Source of the DNA: Paenibacillus taihuensis
GTDB lineage: Bacteria; Bacillota; Bacilli; Paenibacillales; Paenibacillaceae
DNA length: 64,000 nt
Reading direction: 5' to 3'
NCBI RefSeq assembly: GCF_003386535.1
Contig: NZ_QTTN01000015.1
Span: 1-64,000 of the forward strand
Part shown: piece after piece, positions 1-8,840 of the stretch
Position numbering within the stretch: the stretch's first letter is position 1
Layout of the letters: every line of letters begins with the position of its first letter
Notes under the pieces: model-generated
What the model was told of the DNA's origin: nothing
Database searches by the model: none
The model's input: only the letters and a program-made list of their open reading frames with translations
Program-made: the position numbers and the translations under genes

Positions 1-93
1 TGGAGCTTTGTTAACCTTTTGGAACCGCCGTATGCGGACCCGCATGTACGGTGGTGTGAGAGGACGGAGGCTAGCCGCCTCCTCCTACTCGAT
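1..93 (+). ncRNA. 3' end of a group II intron (domains V and VI)
   Basis: Positions 23-55 fold into a domain V-like hairpin: an 8-bp lower stem (ACCGCCGT with ACGGTGGT), a two-base GT bulge, a 5-bp upper stem (ATGCG with CGCAT) and a 4-base loop. The lower stem carries CGC, the catalytic triad typical of bacterial class C introns. Next comes a domain VI-like hairpin (GAG/AGGA...GGAGGC with GCCTCC...TCCT/CTC) with an unpaired A in CCTACTC, the expected branch-point adenosine. The intron ends near base 93. The rest, including any reverse transcriptase gene, would lie left of the window. Class C introns usually insert just after terminators, which fits a position just upstream of a new gene. The exact 3' splice site is inferred. 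Confidence 0.78.
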
Positions 94-163
94 TTGCTCA
101 TAATTTCCAGCATGAACGCAAATAATAAGACGTACAACTGGAGAATGGGGTGTAGCAATAACG

Positions 164-1024
164 ATGTATTCATGGATGGAAATTGGGCTCCGTACGCTGT
201 CGGCTGTAATATTTTTGCTCCTGATGACGAAATTGCTGGGGAAGCGACAAGTGACCGAGCTGTCCGTGTTCGAATACATTACGGGTATTTCGATCGGGAA
301 CATCGCCGCCTATATATCGCTTGATACCGATGCCCAGTGGTACTTGGGATTTCTGGCGCTTGGCGTATGGGTTGCGGTATCGCTCGGGATTGAGATGCTG
401 CAGCTCAAGAGCAAGCGGGTACGGAACTGGATTGACGGAACACCGACGGTCCTCATTCAGAAAGGCAAAATTTTAGAGAAGAACTTGAAGCGGGAACGGC
501 TGACAACCGATGAGCTCTTGCAGCAGCTGCGGACGAAGGATGCGTTCAACGTCGATCAAGTGGAATTTGCCGTAATGGAGTCGAGCGGCGCGATCAACGT
601 GCTGCTGAAGTCGGAGTATCAGCCGCTTACGCCGAAGACGCTCGGTATGCGTGTGCCCGCGGAACATGAGCCGAAGCCGGTCATTATGGACGGAAAAGTG
701 CTGCACGATACGTTGGAGCAGCGGGGATATAACTTCAATTGGCTGGTGAAGGAACTGAAGAAGTCTGATCTTCAGGTCGAGGACGTCTTCCTGGCGCAGA
801 TGGACGATTACGGTTCGCTGTTCATCGATCTGTATGACGATAAGGTGAAGACGCCTAAGACGCAGAACCAGGCAGCACTGCTGGCACAGTTGAAGAAATG
901 CGAAGCGGATATGGAGATGTACAGTTTGCTGACACCGGACGAGAACGAGCGGCTCAAATACGTGGCATGCTCGAATCAGCTGAAACATCTTATCGATGAA
1001 GTGCGGCCGCTCATTTATCAGTGA
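164..1024 (+). CDS. DUF421 (YetF-type) membrane protein
   Basis: A 286-residue protein with two or three N-terminal membrane segments (about residues 8-80, including LLGKRQVTELSVFEY) followed by a soluble part with the DUF421 hallmark GTPTVLIQKGKI near residue 97. That pattern defines the YetF/YdfR family, which is common and often multi-copy in spore formers. Its molecular role is poorly known. The C-terminal third (after about residue 225) is a charged extension beyond the core family domain. The ATG at 164 is preceded by a moderate AATGGGG ribosome site. A second DUF421 gene lies at 2670-3422 with a different C-terminus, so they are probably old paralogs rather than a recent duplication. 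Confidence 0.85.
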   Translation: MYSWMEIGLRTLSAVIFLLLMTKLLGKRQVTELSVFEYITGISIGNIAAYISLDTDAQWYLGFLALGVWVAVSLGIEMLQLKSKRVRNWIDGTPTVLIQKGKILEKNLKRERLTTDELLQQLRTKDAFNVDQVEFAVMESSGAINVLLKSEYQPLTPKTLGMRVPAEHEPKPVIMDGKVLHDTLEQRGYNFNWLVKELKKSDLQVEDVFLAQMDDYGSLFIDLYDDKVKTPKTQNQAALLAQLKKCEADMEMYSLLTPDENERLKYVACSNQLKHLIDEVRPLIYQ

Positions 1025-1033
1025 CAATCAAAA

Positions 1034-1077
1034 AAAGACCGTCCTTTCTCATGCATTGATGAGAGAGAACGGTCTTT
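1034..1077. terminator. Bidirectional terminator between convergent genes
   Basis: A long stem (AAAGACCGT with ACGGTCTTT, continued by TTTCTCAT with ATGAGAGA) has A-rich and T-rich flanks. It sits between the DUF421 gene and the convergent PAP2 gene, so it can stop transcription from both sides. Confidence 0.85.
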
Positions 1078-1121
1078 CTGTTTGCAGATTTGCAGTTCAA
1101 TTCTGCCTCGCAAGCAAAACC

Positions 1122-1994
1122 TTATTTCGCATCTTCACTAAGAAACTGTACTTGTGACGTAGCCGAAGGCGTAAGCGATCTGCCTCGGCGGCTGCGCTGT
1201 GCAAGAGTCAGTCTGCTCAGCTTCATGCCTACAGTAGCTGCGATCGTCGCGAGTACAAGACCACCGCACATATCGATCAACCAGTGAATGCCCATATAGA
1301 ATATCGTGAAGATGATGATTGCCGCACTGATCGAGCAGAACCACGCCCAACGTTTAATGCCGGACCGTACTGCAAGAATCGCGAGTGTTACCGATATCGA
1401 GGTATGCAAGCTCGGGAAGCAGTTGTTCAGGCCTGATAATGCACGATATTGATTCTCGAAGTCAGGGAACGCATCGAGCATCAGGAATCTCACATGCTGC
1501 GGGTCATGGTACCATACTTCACTGACCGGGAAGAACAGATAGAACGGAATCGCCACGAGATAGTTAATCATGATCGCGTAGCAGATGGCATAGAACATCA
1601 TTCTGTCCTTGCTGCGGTTCGTGTAAATCGCGATTGAAGCAATCAGCATCGCCTGGAATACGACGACATACATGAAAGCTAGAATGGGTGTCAGATATTT
1701 GTTCTCGAACGTGTGTTGAAGGGTGCTAACGAAATTGCCTTCAATCGATTGGAACAATGTTGCAAAGTCATGGGCTTGTTTCATGTGGCTCTCAATTTGA
1801 AGCTCAAATTTGTTGCAAAACAAGATTAAGATGAGAGCGACGAAGTGGAGCATATATTTGCGGTTAAAGATTAATTCTCTAAGAAATAATCCTGCGACGG
1901 TGAACGGATTACGACCTGCCCCAAACCAAATCATCAGCGTCACGGTAATGGCCGTATACACTGAGACCGTCGTCATGTTGTCAAACAAAGTCAT
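1122..1994 (-). CDS. PAP2-superfamily membrane phosphatase
   Basis: A 290-residue polytopic membrane protein. The C-terminal half holds the PAP2 signature: CFPSLHTS near residue 195 (motif 2, with its His) and GIHWLIDMCGG near residue 237 (motif 3, His and Asp). These residues form the phosphohydrolase site in lipid phosphate phosphatases and in the related inositol-phosphorylceramide synthase type. The likely substrate is a lipid phosphate or diphosphate on the outer membrane face. Lipid recycling for wall synthesis is possible but not shown. The ATG at 1994 follows a GGAGGCAAGGAAG ribosome site. The tail after the last membrane segment is basic and probably cytoplasmic. Confidence 0.85.
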   Translation of the reverse strand: MTLFDNMTTVSVYTAITVTLMIWFGAGRNPFTVAGLFLRELIFNRKYMLHFVALILILFCNKFELQIESHMKQAHDFATLFQSIEGNFVSTLQHTFENKYLTPILAFMYVVVFQAMLIASIAIYTNRSKDRMMFYAICYAIMINYLVAIPFYLFFPVSEVWYHDPQHVRFLMLDAFPDFENQYRALSGLNNCFPSLHTSISVTLAILAVRSGIKRWAWFCSISAAIIIFTIFYMGIHWLIDMCGGLVLATIAATVGMKLSRLTLAQRSRRGRSLTPSATSQVQFLSEDAK

Positions 1995-2104
1995 GTTGCT
2001 TCCTTGCCTCCTAAAGAACTCCCGTTGTTACGATTCGACCTAGTATAGCACATAAAGCATGCCAGATGATATTCCAAAAGTGTTATACAATCGGGATATG
2101 CTGC

Positions 2105-2506
2105 CTAAGATCGTTTCGCATTTACGCCGATCATGCCGCCAAGTGCGCCGCATAGCAGCGTTTCCAGCAGCATCGTCAAGGTGCGTCCGCTAATGCCGGT
2201 GTTCGACGCGAGGAAACTGACAATGAGAATTAGAATGCCATATGCGATCCCTAGAAGGCCTCCATAATACCATCCGCGCGCACCGGAACGTTTGCCGGAT
2301 ACGAAGCCGCCAGCAAGCGATGAACAGCCGTGGACGATTAAGCTGTACATTGGAAGCTGCGTTTCCTGCATGCTCCCGAAGCGCAGCATCGCCGACAGAA
2401 GCAATGCGCCGAGCGCAAGCCAGATAGACGAATAGAGAATGCCGGAAAGCATTGGCGAAGCCATGTGAACCTTCGGAACATTTTTCATGGCGTTAATGGG
2501 TTTCAT
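2105..2506 (-). CDS. TIGR04086-family membrane protein (YrzE-like)
   Basis: A 133-residue protein with four hydrophobic segments (about residues 18-40, 50-68, 78-100 and 110-128) and a short charged N-terminus. Size, topology and position next to spoVB, comN and secDF match the TIGR04086/YrzE membrane family of Bacillus relatives. No catalytic motif is visible and the function is unknown. The ATG follows a clear GGAGGGAT ribosome site. It is transcribed away from the DUF421 gene that starts at 2670. Confidence 0.8.
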   Translation of the reverse strand: MKPINAMKNVPKVHMASPMLSGILYSSIWLALGALLLSAMLRFGSMQETQLPMYSLIVHGCSSLAGGFVSGKRSGARGWYYGGLLGIAYGILILIVSFLASNTGISGRTLTMLLETLLCGALGGMIGVNAKRS

Positions 2507-2669
2507 AAACTTATCCCTCCAATTATTTACGAACCTGTTCTTGATTATTACAACATATGGTCAAGCTCTCATGTTTTATTACCATAAATTCGAATATCCC
2601 CCTTCGTATGATGGGATGTGCATCAGGTGACAATAGTTGTACTTTGACGGAAGCAGGAGGGCGATCACT

Positions 2670-3422
2670 ATGGAATACATGGAATTAACGTTCCGTACGC
2701 TACTCATCTACCTCGTCGTTTTTCTCATCATGCGTATGATGGGAAAGCGGGAGATTGGCAAGTTGTCGGTGTTTGACCTTGTCATCTCCGTCATGATCGC
2801 CGAAATCGCGGTCTTTGTAATCGAAGATACGGATCGGCCGGTACTTGACGGCATACTCCCGATGGTCGTTCTGCTTATGGTGCAAATCGGCATCGCGCTC
2901 ATTTCCCTGAAGAACCGAAAAATGCGCATGTTTTTGGACGGGAAACCGACCGTACTGGTGGAAAGGGGGAAATTAAACCGGGAAGCGATGCGCAAGCAGC
3001 GGTATAATCTGGATGATTTGCTGCTGCAGTTCCGCGAGAACAAGACGAATATCGCCGATGTAGAATTCGCCATATTGGAGACGACTGGGAAGCTCTCGAT
3101 TATCCCAAAGGATAACAAAGCGCGCCACGGAGCCGCAGGTGACCAAGAATCACATTCGAGCTCGAGCCAGAGTCATGACACTCAGTTTCCAAAGCCATTT
3201 CCACGAAATTACAGATTCGAGTCACTGCCAGTTCCGCTTATTATGGATGGCGAGATTCAGAAGACCAATCTGGAGCAGCTCGGCAAAGACCGTTTCTGGC
3301 TGAACAATCAGCTTCGGCAGCGGGGCATTGTCGATGCGAAGCAGGTGTTTCTCTTAACGATTGATCACCGGGGCAAACTTTTCCTTGATGCGAGAAGGAC
3401 GCGAGGTCCGCATAAGAAGTAA
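2670..3422 (+). CDS. DUF421 (YetF-type) membrane protein
   Basis: A 250-residue protein with three N-terminal membrane segments (LLIYLVVFLIMRMMGKREIGKLSVFDL at the start is typical of the family) and the conserved DGKPTVLVERGKL near residue 91. ATG 2670 is chosen because AGGAGG lies nine bases upstream. An in-frame TTG at 2637 has no such site. A Ser/His-rich, low-complexity stretch near residues 153-172 splits the soluble domain and looks like a lineage-specific insertion. The C-terminus (QVFLLTIDHRGKLFLD) matches the end of the usual family domain. Function unknown. Some relatives are spore or envelope proteins. Confidence 0.85.
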   Translation: MEYMELTFRTLLIYLVVFLIMRMMGKREIGKLSVFDLVISVMIAEIAVFVIEDTDRPVLDGILPMVVLLMVQIGIALISLKNRKMRMFLDGKPTVLVERGKLNREAMRKQRYNLDDLLLQFRENKTNIADVEFAILETTGKLSIIPKDNKARHGAAGDQESHSSSSQSHDTQFPKPFPRNYRFESLPVPLIMDGEIQKTNLEQLGKDRFWLNNQLRQRGIVDAKQVFLLTIDHRGKLFLDARRTRGPHKK

Positions 3423-3429
3423 CCGCTGC

Positions 3430-3464
3430 AAGTATCGGTCGCCCTTAGACCGATGCTTCTTTCG
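3430..3464 (+). terminator. Terminator after the second DUF421 gene
   Basis: An 11-bp stem (AAGTATCGGTC with GACCGATGCTT, one G-T pair) is followed by TTCTTT. It lies in the 45-base gap between this gene and the convergent spoVB. Confidence 0.75.
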
Positions 3465-3467
3465 CGT

Positions 3468-5081
3468 TTAAGATCGGAACCAGCGGCCTAGGAATGGAAT
3501 TCGTGCCGCATCGGAACGGTCGATGATTCGCAGCATGACCATGAGGATCATGTAGATGACGGAACCGGCGAAACAAGCCGTGATGAGATTTTGCCAGAGT
3601 GCAGGCAATACTTGCAGGTTCATCACCCATAGCGAAGCAGCGCCCATGATGCACATGGCTGACCCGACCTTTAGGAAGTCAAGCAGATGCATACTGAATC
3701 CAGTGGCACGGACAACGCTAATCCAGTGGAGTACGGTGACGAGCACGATGTTGATGTTGATGGCAATCAGTGCGCCGTAGATGCCAAGCTTCGGCTGCGA
3801 GGCAAGCTCCATGATAAGCACGAGCTTCACTACAGCTCCGATGAAAGTGTTCATGAGTGCGGTGGCTGGCTTGTCAAGCGCTTGAAGCGCTGCTTGAAGC
3901 GGTGCCTGCATGTAGATGAACAGTCCGACAGGTGCAATCAATTTGAGCATCGGGGCGATCTCGACATGGTTGTACAACACGCGGCAGATCGGTTCTGCAA
4001 ATAAGATCATGACGACGATGAACGGTGCCCCCGTGACGAGCGAGAGACGCATCGATTGCGAAAGCCGCTTGTGGATGGTAGACTTGTCTCCTTTGGCAGC
4101 AGCCTCTGACAGCGTTGGAACAAGGGAGACAGCGAGCGAGTAGGTAAGGGCAGTCGGGAGAAGCAAAATCGGGATAATCATCCCTTGCAATGCCCCGTAC
4201 TGTGCGGTTGCGGCACTTGTGGCGATTCCAGCAGCGAACAAGGCGCGAGCGGTGAAGATGGATTCGAGCAAGTAAGAGAAGGAGCCAATCATCCGGCTGG
4301 CGGTAACTGGAACGGATAGGTTGATTAATTTGCGCATGACGGGTTCAAGCTTCGTTGGCCTTAGCTTGTTAGCGGGAGTGGAAGTGTCGTCTGGCTGCTG
4401 TGCGTTCCCATCTTCCTCGCGCACTATGGCCAGCTTCACACGCTTGCGATCGTTCGCGTATTGCCACAGCAGTATGATAAAACCGCCGATCTCGCCTGCT
4501 ACGACACCGAGCATGGCACCGGCAGCACCCCATTCAAGTCCGTACGGGAGCAGCAGTTTAGCAAACATCAGTGCACAGATAATTCGTATGACCGTCTCGA
4601 TAATCTGCGAAAGAGCCGTCGGAATCATATTCGCTTTACCTTGGAAGTAGCCTCGATACACCGAGGAGATTCCGATAATGATGAGCAACGGTGACATCAT
4701 GCGCAATGTTTGGTAGACGCGGTGGTCGGTCATGAGTGTCGTGGAGATCCAGGGCGTGAGAATAATGAACAATACGGTAAGTCCCACCGATAGTCCTATT
4801 GTCAGCGTCATCGCCGCGCGGAAAACCTGCTTTACCCGCTTGGAGTCCCCGGTTGATTCCGCTTCAGCAATCCATTTGGCTACTGCCAGCGGGATGCCGC
4901 CTGTTATGAGCGTAAGCAGCACGATAAGAAAAGGATAGCCGAGCTGGTAAAGTCCAACGCCCTCCGCGCCGATAATTCTAGGGAGTGCAATTCTCGGCAC
5001 GAATGCGAGGATCCGGTTGACGATCCCTGCAACAAGCAGAATAAGTGCACCTTTGATAAACGTTTGCTTTGTCACGGTCAT
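3468..5081 (-). CDS. spoVB: Stage V sporulation protein B-like polysaccharide/lipid flippase
   Basis: A 537-residue, very hydrophobic protein with about 14 membrane segments of the MOP/MurJ-like flippase superfamily. The N-terminus (TFIKGALILLVAGIVNRILAF...IIGAEGVGLYQL) is typical of SpoVB/YabM-like proteins. SpoVB acts in spore cortex peptidoglycan synthesis and probably moves lipid-linked precursors. ATG 5081 is preceded by GGGAGAGGGAA; an upstream extension of 18 codons lacks a ribosome site. The neighbours comN and secDF, and the YrzE-like gene, are also neighbours in B. subtilis, which supports the name. A polar, proline-containing loop near residues 235-265 is variable in the family. 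Confidence 0.88.
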   Translation of the reverse strand: MTVTKQTFIKGALILLVAGIVNRILAFVPRIALPRIIGAEGVGLYQLGYPFLIVLLTLITGGIPLAVAKWIAEAESTGDSKRVKQVFRAAMTLTIGLSVGLTVLFIILTPWISTTLMTDHRVYQTLRMMSPLLIIIGISSVYRGYFQGKANMIPTALSQIIETVIRIICALMFAKLLLPYGLEWGAAGAMLGVVAGEIGGFIILLWQYANDRKRVKLAIVREEDGNAQQPDDTSTPANKLRPTKLEPVMRKLINLSVPVTASRMIGSFSYLLESIFTARALFAAGIATSAATAQYGALQGMIIPILLLPTALTYSLAVSLVPTLSEAAAKGDKSTIHKRLSQSMRLSLVTGAPFIVVMILFAEPICRVLYNHVEIAPMLKLIAPVGLFIYMQAPLQAALQALDKPATALMNTFIGAVVKLVLIMELASQPKLGIYGALIAININIVLVTVLHWISVVRATGFSMHLLDFLKVGSAMCIMGAASLWVMNLQVLPALWQNLITACFAGSVIYMILMVMLRIIDRSDAARIPFLGRWFRS

Positions 5082-5280
5082 TTCCCTCTCCCTTAAATGG
5101 ACCATCCCTGGATCCTGAAATGGCACGAACAACATGTCCTTCTTCTCATGTTTATGCGCGGCATGTCCGCGAACATGCAGTCATTTTTCTGGGAAATGTC
5201 TTCAGAAGCAGGAAAGTGGGACTTGGCAGCGAATTAGTACAGAGGTCACAAGGAATTTTGGCGTAAGGGAGGCCCGGTTA

Positions 5281-5541
5281 ATGACGAGCGAAGAGCAGCC
5301 GCTTTCAAGCGAAGAATGGGTCGCGACCATCGAACATCTATGTAATAGCAAAGCTGAAGAGTTCCAAATGATTGGGTATGAGTATGTTACAGGAAACGAT
5401 ATTTGGGAGTGCGTGAATGACAAGTATGCGAAGACGGGGCAGCCCGCGATGCATCAGGTCGTTAATGACATCTTATCGTTGAAAGTGACAAAATTTATGA
5501 ACTTTATGACGATTAGCGCGTATAAAGGGACCCATTTTTGA
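5281..5541 (+). CDS. comN: Post-transcriptional regulator ComN-like
   Basis: An 86-residue soluble, acidic protein. The C-terminal part (YEYVTGNDIWECVNDK and a VVNDILSLKVTKFMNFMTI tail) resembles the Post_transc_reg family of ComN/YrzD, which controls comE mRNA in B. subtilis. Position between spoVB and secDF is the same as in B. subtilis. ATG 5281 has AAGGGAGG eight bases upstream. Its last codons overlap the following terminator stem. Whether it acts on competence genes here cannot be read from this window. Confidence 0.75.
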   Translation: MTSEEQPLSSEEWVATIEHLCNSKAEEFQMIGYEYVTGNDIWECVNDKYAKTGQPAMHQVVNDILSLKVTKFMNFMTISAYKGTHF

Positions 5542-5560
5542 CGGATGGGCTCTTTTTTTT
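5527..5560 (+). terminator. Terminator after comN
   Basis: A stem of GACCCAT with ATGGGCTC (one bulged C) is followed by eight Ts. The T-tract overlaps the -35 box of the next promoter. Confidence 0.8.
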
Positions 5561-5587
5561 GACTCGTTTTTGAGGCATCGTTATAAT
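5559..5587 (+). promoter_or_regulatory. Sigma-A promoter for secD
   Basis: TTGACT at 5559-5564, a 17-base spacer and TATAAT at 5582-5587 make a near-consensus sigma-A promoter 45 bases before secD. Confidence 0.8.
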
Positions 5588-5631
5588 AGGAATGTTGAAT
5601 CAAGAGAACTTAAGGGGGAAATGAGGGTATT

Positions 5632-6894
5632 ATGAATCGTCTGTTAGCATTCATAATCATCGTCGTCGTATCTGTCGGCGTTGTGGCTGGGACAAGCAAT
5701 TGGCTTTTCAATGATGTGAAGCTAGGGCTTGATTTGAAGGGTGGCTTTGAAATTCTGTATGAAGCGCAGCCTATCGAGCCTGGCGGAAAAGTAACGAAGG
5801 ATTCCTTGGTCGAAACGGCTAAAAGCCTTGAGGCTCGTGCGAATGCAACAGGTGTAGCGGAACCGGAAGTGACAACGGAAGGTGCGAACCGTATCCGTGT
5901 TAAGATTGCCGGCGTTTCCGATGAGGCTAAAGTTCGTGACATCCTCAAGAAACCTGCTGAACTGACTTTCCGAAGCTCAGACGGCTGTGCGGCTGACAAG
6001 GGCTATTGTAAAGTCGAGCTCCGTGGCAGCGACTTCAAGCAAAACGGTGCAAACGTTCAACAAACGAATCTCGGCCAATATGAAATTACGATCAAACTTA
6101 AGAGTGCGAAGCAATTCGCGGATGTAACCGGCAAAATCGCGAAGCTCGCTCCAAATAACCAATTGGCGATTTACCTCGATGACACGCTGCTGTCTGCACC
6201 GAACGTTAACGGTGTAATCGACAGCACGGATGCATCGATCACAGGTAACTTCACTCGTGAAGAAGCGACTAACCTGAAGAACACAATCAATCTCGGCGCA
6301 CTGCCGCTGAACTTGACGGAGAAGTACACGCAGAGCGTGGGTGCAACGCTCGGTAAACTTAGCTTGAAAGAAACATTGTTTGCCGGCGCTATCGGTACCG
6401 TGCTCATTCTGCTCTTCATGATGATTTTCTACCGTCTGCCAGGTATCATTGCAAGCTTCTCGATCCTCGTCTACATTTGGCTGCTGCTGCTCGGCTTCAA
6501 CTTGATTGGAGCGACGTTGACGCTGCCGGGTATCGCGGCATTCATCCTCGGTATCGGCATGGCGGTTGACGCCAACATCATTATGGCGGAGCGGATCAAA
6601 GAAGAAATGCGCAGCGGCAAGAGCATATTGTCCTCTCAAAAAGCAGGCTCGAAGCATTCCTTCCGTACGATTATCGATGCGCACGTCACAACGTCGATCG
6701 CGGCGCTCGTACTGTTCTTTATCGGGGTAGGGTCCGTTAAAGGCTTCGCGGTTATCCTGCTTCTCAGTATCGTTATCAGTATCCTAACTAACGTTTTCTT
6801 CTCGCGTCTGCTTCTGACTCTTATCATTCGCAGCGGTTTGATTAAGAAGAAATCTCTATTCGGTGTGAAGGAGAGTGAAGTAAGTGCGCTATAA
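5632..6894 (+). CDS. secD: Protein translocase subunit SecD
   Basis: A 420-residue SecD: one N-terminal membrane segment, the LGLDLKGGFEILYE motif, a large extracytoplasmic domain (about residues 30-240) and five C-terminal segments with the conserved GIGMAVDANIIMAERIKEE. With SecF it uses the proton gradient to help SecYEG/SecA release exported proteins. In B. subtilis the two are fused as SecDF; here they are separate and the reading frames overlap by 11 bases, so they are translationally coupled. The extracytoplasmic part holds two cysteines (about residues 118 and 125, DGCAADKGYC) that could form a disulfide. The start is ATG 5632 in a strong promoter unit. Confidence 0.95.
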   Translation: MNRLLAFIIIVVVSVGVVAGTSNWLFNDVKLGLDLKGGFEILYEAQPIEPGGKVTKDSLVETAKSLEARANATGVAEPEVTTEGANRIRVKIAGVSDEAKVRDILKKPAELTFRSSDGCAADKGYCKVELRGSDFKQNGANVQQTNLGQYEITIKLKSAKQFADVTGKIAKLAPNNQLAIYLDDTLLSAPNVNGVIDSTDASITGNFTREEATNLKNTINLGALPLNLTEKYTQSVGATLGKLSLKETLFAGAIGTVLILLFMMIFYRLPGIIASFSILVYIWLLLLGFNLIGATLTLPGIAAFILGIGMAVDANIIMAERIKEEMRSGKSILSSQKAGSKHSFRTIIDAHVTTSIAALVLFFIGVGSVKGFAVILLLSIVISILTNVFFSRLLLTLIIRSGLIKKKSLFGVKESEVSAL

Positions 6895-7813
6895 TTTCGG
6901 ACAAGTGAATGAGCGAAAGTTCAGCTTTGTTGCCAAAGCTCGCTACTTCTTTATTTTCTCGATTATTATTACGATTCTCGGCATCGGCACGCTTGCCATC
7001 TTCGGCTTGAACTACGGCGTTGACTTCCGTGCAGGCTCGAGCGTCGATATCGCGCTTAAGAAAGACCTGTCTGGCCAGAAGGATGCGATTGAGAAGTATC
7101 TCGGCGATAGCGGCTTCGGCAAACCAGGACTCACGGTCGGTTCCAATCGTGTAACACTTCGCTTCAATGATGTGCTTACAGATGCGAAAGAGAAGGAACT
7201 CAAGGCTGGCTTCGCGGAGAAATTCGATAAGGGAGCATCGTTTGAAGTCAACACCGTTGACACTGAAATCGCAAAAGAGCTGCAAACCAATGCTCTCAAA
7301 GCGGTCCTAGTCGCAAGTATCGGTATCGTCATCTACGTAAGTATCCGTTTCGAATGGCGCTTTGCAGTTGCGGCGATTGTAGCGCTTCTGCATGACGCGT
7401 TTATCGTAATCAGCTTGTTCTCGATCTTCCGCCTGGAAGTTAACCTGCCGTTCATCGTTGCGGTACTGACCATTATCGGTTACTCGATCAACGATACAAT
7501 CGTTATCTTCGACCGGATCCGTGAGAATCTACGCTTTGCGAAGCTTAAAACTTCCGCGGACGTGGCGAACGTCGTTAACGAAAGTATTTGGCAGACACTT
7601 ACTCGTTCCATCAACACGGTTATGACCGTCGTTGTAGCTGCTTTATGTTTGCTCATATTCGGCAGCGTGTCGATCAAGCTGTTCTCCTTGGCGATCCTCT
7701 TCGGTCTTATCAGCGGCGCGTACTCGTCGATCTTCATCGCGAGCCCACTCTGGCTGCTGCTCAAGAACAAACAAAAACCGAAGGCTGCAGTCAAGTCTCC
7801 AGCTGCTTCGTAG
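6884..7813 (+). CDS. secF: Protein translocase subunit SecF
   Basis: A 309-residue SecF with an N-terminal membrane segment, the FGLNYGVDFRAGS motif and five C-terminal segments that contain GYSINDTIVIFDRIREN, the SecF signature. GTG 6884 lies inside the end of secD, so translation is coupled. A GAGAGTGAAG stretch just upstream may serve as ribosome site. It forms the SecDF complex with the preceding product. The C-terminus is short and basic. Confidence 0.95.
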   Translation: MRYNFGQVNERKFSFVAKARYFFIFSIIITILGIGTLAIFGLNYGVDFRAGSSVDIALKKDLSGQKDAIEKYLGDSGFGKPGLTVGSNRVTLRFNDVLTDAKEKELKAGFAEKFDKGASFEVNTVDTEIAKELQTNALKAVLVASIGIVIYVSIRFEWRFAVAAIVALLHDAFIVISLFSIFRLEVNLPFIVAVLTIIGYSINDTIVIFDRIRENLRFAKLKTSADVANVVNESIWQTLTRSINTVMTVVVAALCLLIFGSVSIKLFSLAILFGLISGAYSSIFIASPLWLLLKNKQKPKAAVKSPAAS

Positions 7814-7882
7814 TATAGTAGGATAGAGGACAATCGCAATACTCGAATTGCTTACCAATCAAGTCACCATTAGGAGGCGTCC

Positions 7883-8794
7883 ATGTCAGCGAACCAACGT
7901 TATGCCAATGCCGAGTCTGCCGCATGGACAGGGCTCATTGGCAATGTCTGTATCGCAGCAGTTAAAGGCGGGATCGGCTTATGGTCAGGCAGCAAATCGC
8001 TGCTTGCAGACGCTTGCCGATCTGCGTCAGACGCAGCCGCATCGTTCGTCTCCTTAACAGGCGTCCGTCGATGCAGGCAGCTAGGCTCGCCTCATGCGCC
8101 GGTTCCGGCTTCCAAGGGACGCTTGGAAGCGGGCTCGGGCATGATCGCATCCTTGCTGCTCATGATCGTCGGACTCCAAATCGGCATCTCGGCAATCAAA
8201 TCGATTGCCGACGGTGTTGATGATGGACCGAGCTGGCCTGCAGCCGTCATCGTTATGTTAGCTTTTCTCATTAAGGAAATTTGGTTCCCAGTCAAGGAAC
8301 GCGGAGCTGATCTGTACGCTTCGGTGGCAGCGCTAGTCGGGACTATAGGCGCGATGCTTGGAAAGCCGCTTCATCTACCGGTCTTATATTATTTTGATCC
8401 GGCGGCTTCACTCATCATCGTCGTTATTGTGTTCACGAGCGGCTATCGTGTCGCTTCTGCTTCTGTAAGCCGGAGCCGTTACATTGAGGTCGAGCCTGCG
8501 GACATGTCCGAGGTAAAAGCGGTTGTGCAGCGGATGGAAGGCGTCATTAACGTCGAAGTCCTTCGCGCACGAGAGCATGGTCATTATGCCGTTGCGGAAG
8601 TGGTCATCAGCGTGAACCCTCGCATCTCCGTACTCGAAGGCAATGAAATTGCGAAGCGGGTCAAATATTTCTTGATGAAACGGTTCAGCCATATGACCGA
8701 AGTGACGGTTCACGTTGAACCATACGATCCGGGTTATCCATACAAAACAAATCATGAAGTCAGCCAGGAACAAATACCGACGCTACTGCAATAG
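7883..8794 (+). CDS. Cation diffusion facilitator-like transporter with altered metal site
   Basis: A 303-residue member of the CDF family: four to six membrane segments followed by a C-terminal cytoplasmic domain (about residues 205-285) with VLRAREHGHYAVAEVVISVNPRISVLEG, typical of this bacterial subgroup. Several residues that normally bind metal are changed. In membrane segment 2 the family's ADAxHSxSD is ADACRSASD, so His is Arg. The loop HPYGHGKAE is replaced by SPHAPVPASKGRLEA. In segment 5 the HRSD element is ERGAD after what looks like a short deletion. The ribosome site AGGAGGC precedes ATG 7883. It may carry another ion or have lost transport. The frame is intact and well translated-looking. 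Confidence 0.8.
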   Translation: MSANQRYANAESAAWTGLIGNVCIAAVKGGIGLWSGSKSLLADACRSASDAAASFVSLTGVRRCRQLGSPHAPVPASKGRLEAGSGMIASLLLMIVGLQIGISAIKSIADGVDDGPSWPAAVIVMLAFLIKEIWFPVKERGADLYASVAALVGTIGAMLGKPLHLPVLYYFDPAASLIIVVIVFTSGYRVASASVSRSRYIEVEPADMSEVKAVVQRMEGVINVEVLRAREHGHYAVAEVVISVNPRISVLEGNEIAKRVKYFLMKRFSHMTEVTVHVEPYDPGYPYKTNHEVSQEQIPTLLQ

Positions 8795-8815
8795 CAGCAG
8801 CGTTCGTTTTTTTTT
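8780..8815 (+). terminator. Terminator overlapping the end of the CDF gene
   Basis: A stem of ACGCTACTGC with GCAGCAGCGT (loop AATA) runs into a 9-T tract; the stem covers the last codons of the CDF gene. Confidence 0.85.
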
Positions 8816-8840
8816 GCATGGGAAGGAGGGATCGGCGAAA

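Noticed and set aside
5082-5280. Possible gene in the spoVB-comN gap
   Set aside because: The frames that cross it are extensions of neighbours without ribosome sites; nothing else was recognised.
6884-6894. secD/secF overlap as a broken secDF fusion
   Set aside because: Both frames are complete with normal ends, and separate secD and secF genes are common in this family of bacteria.
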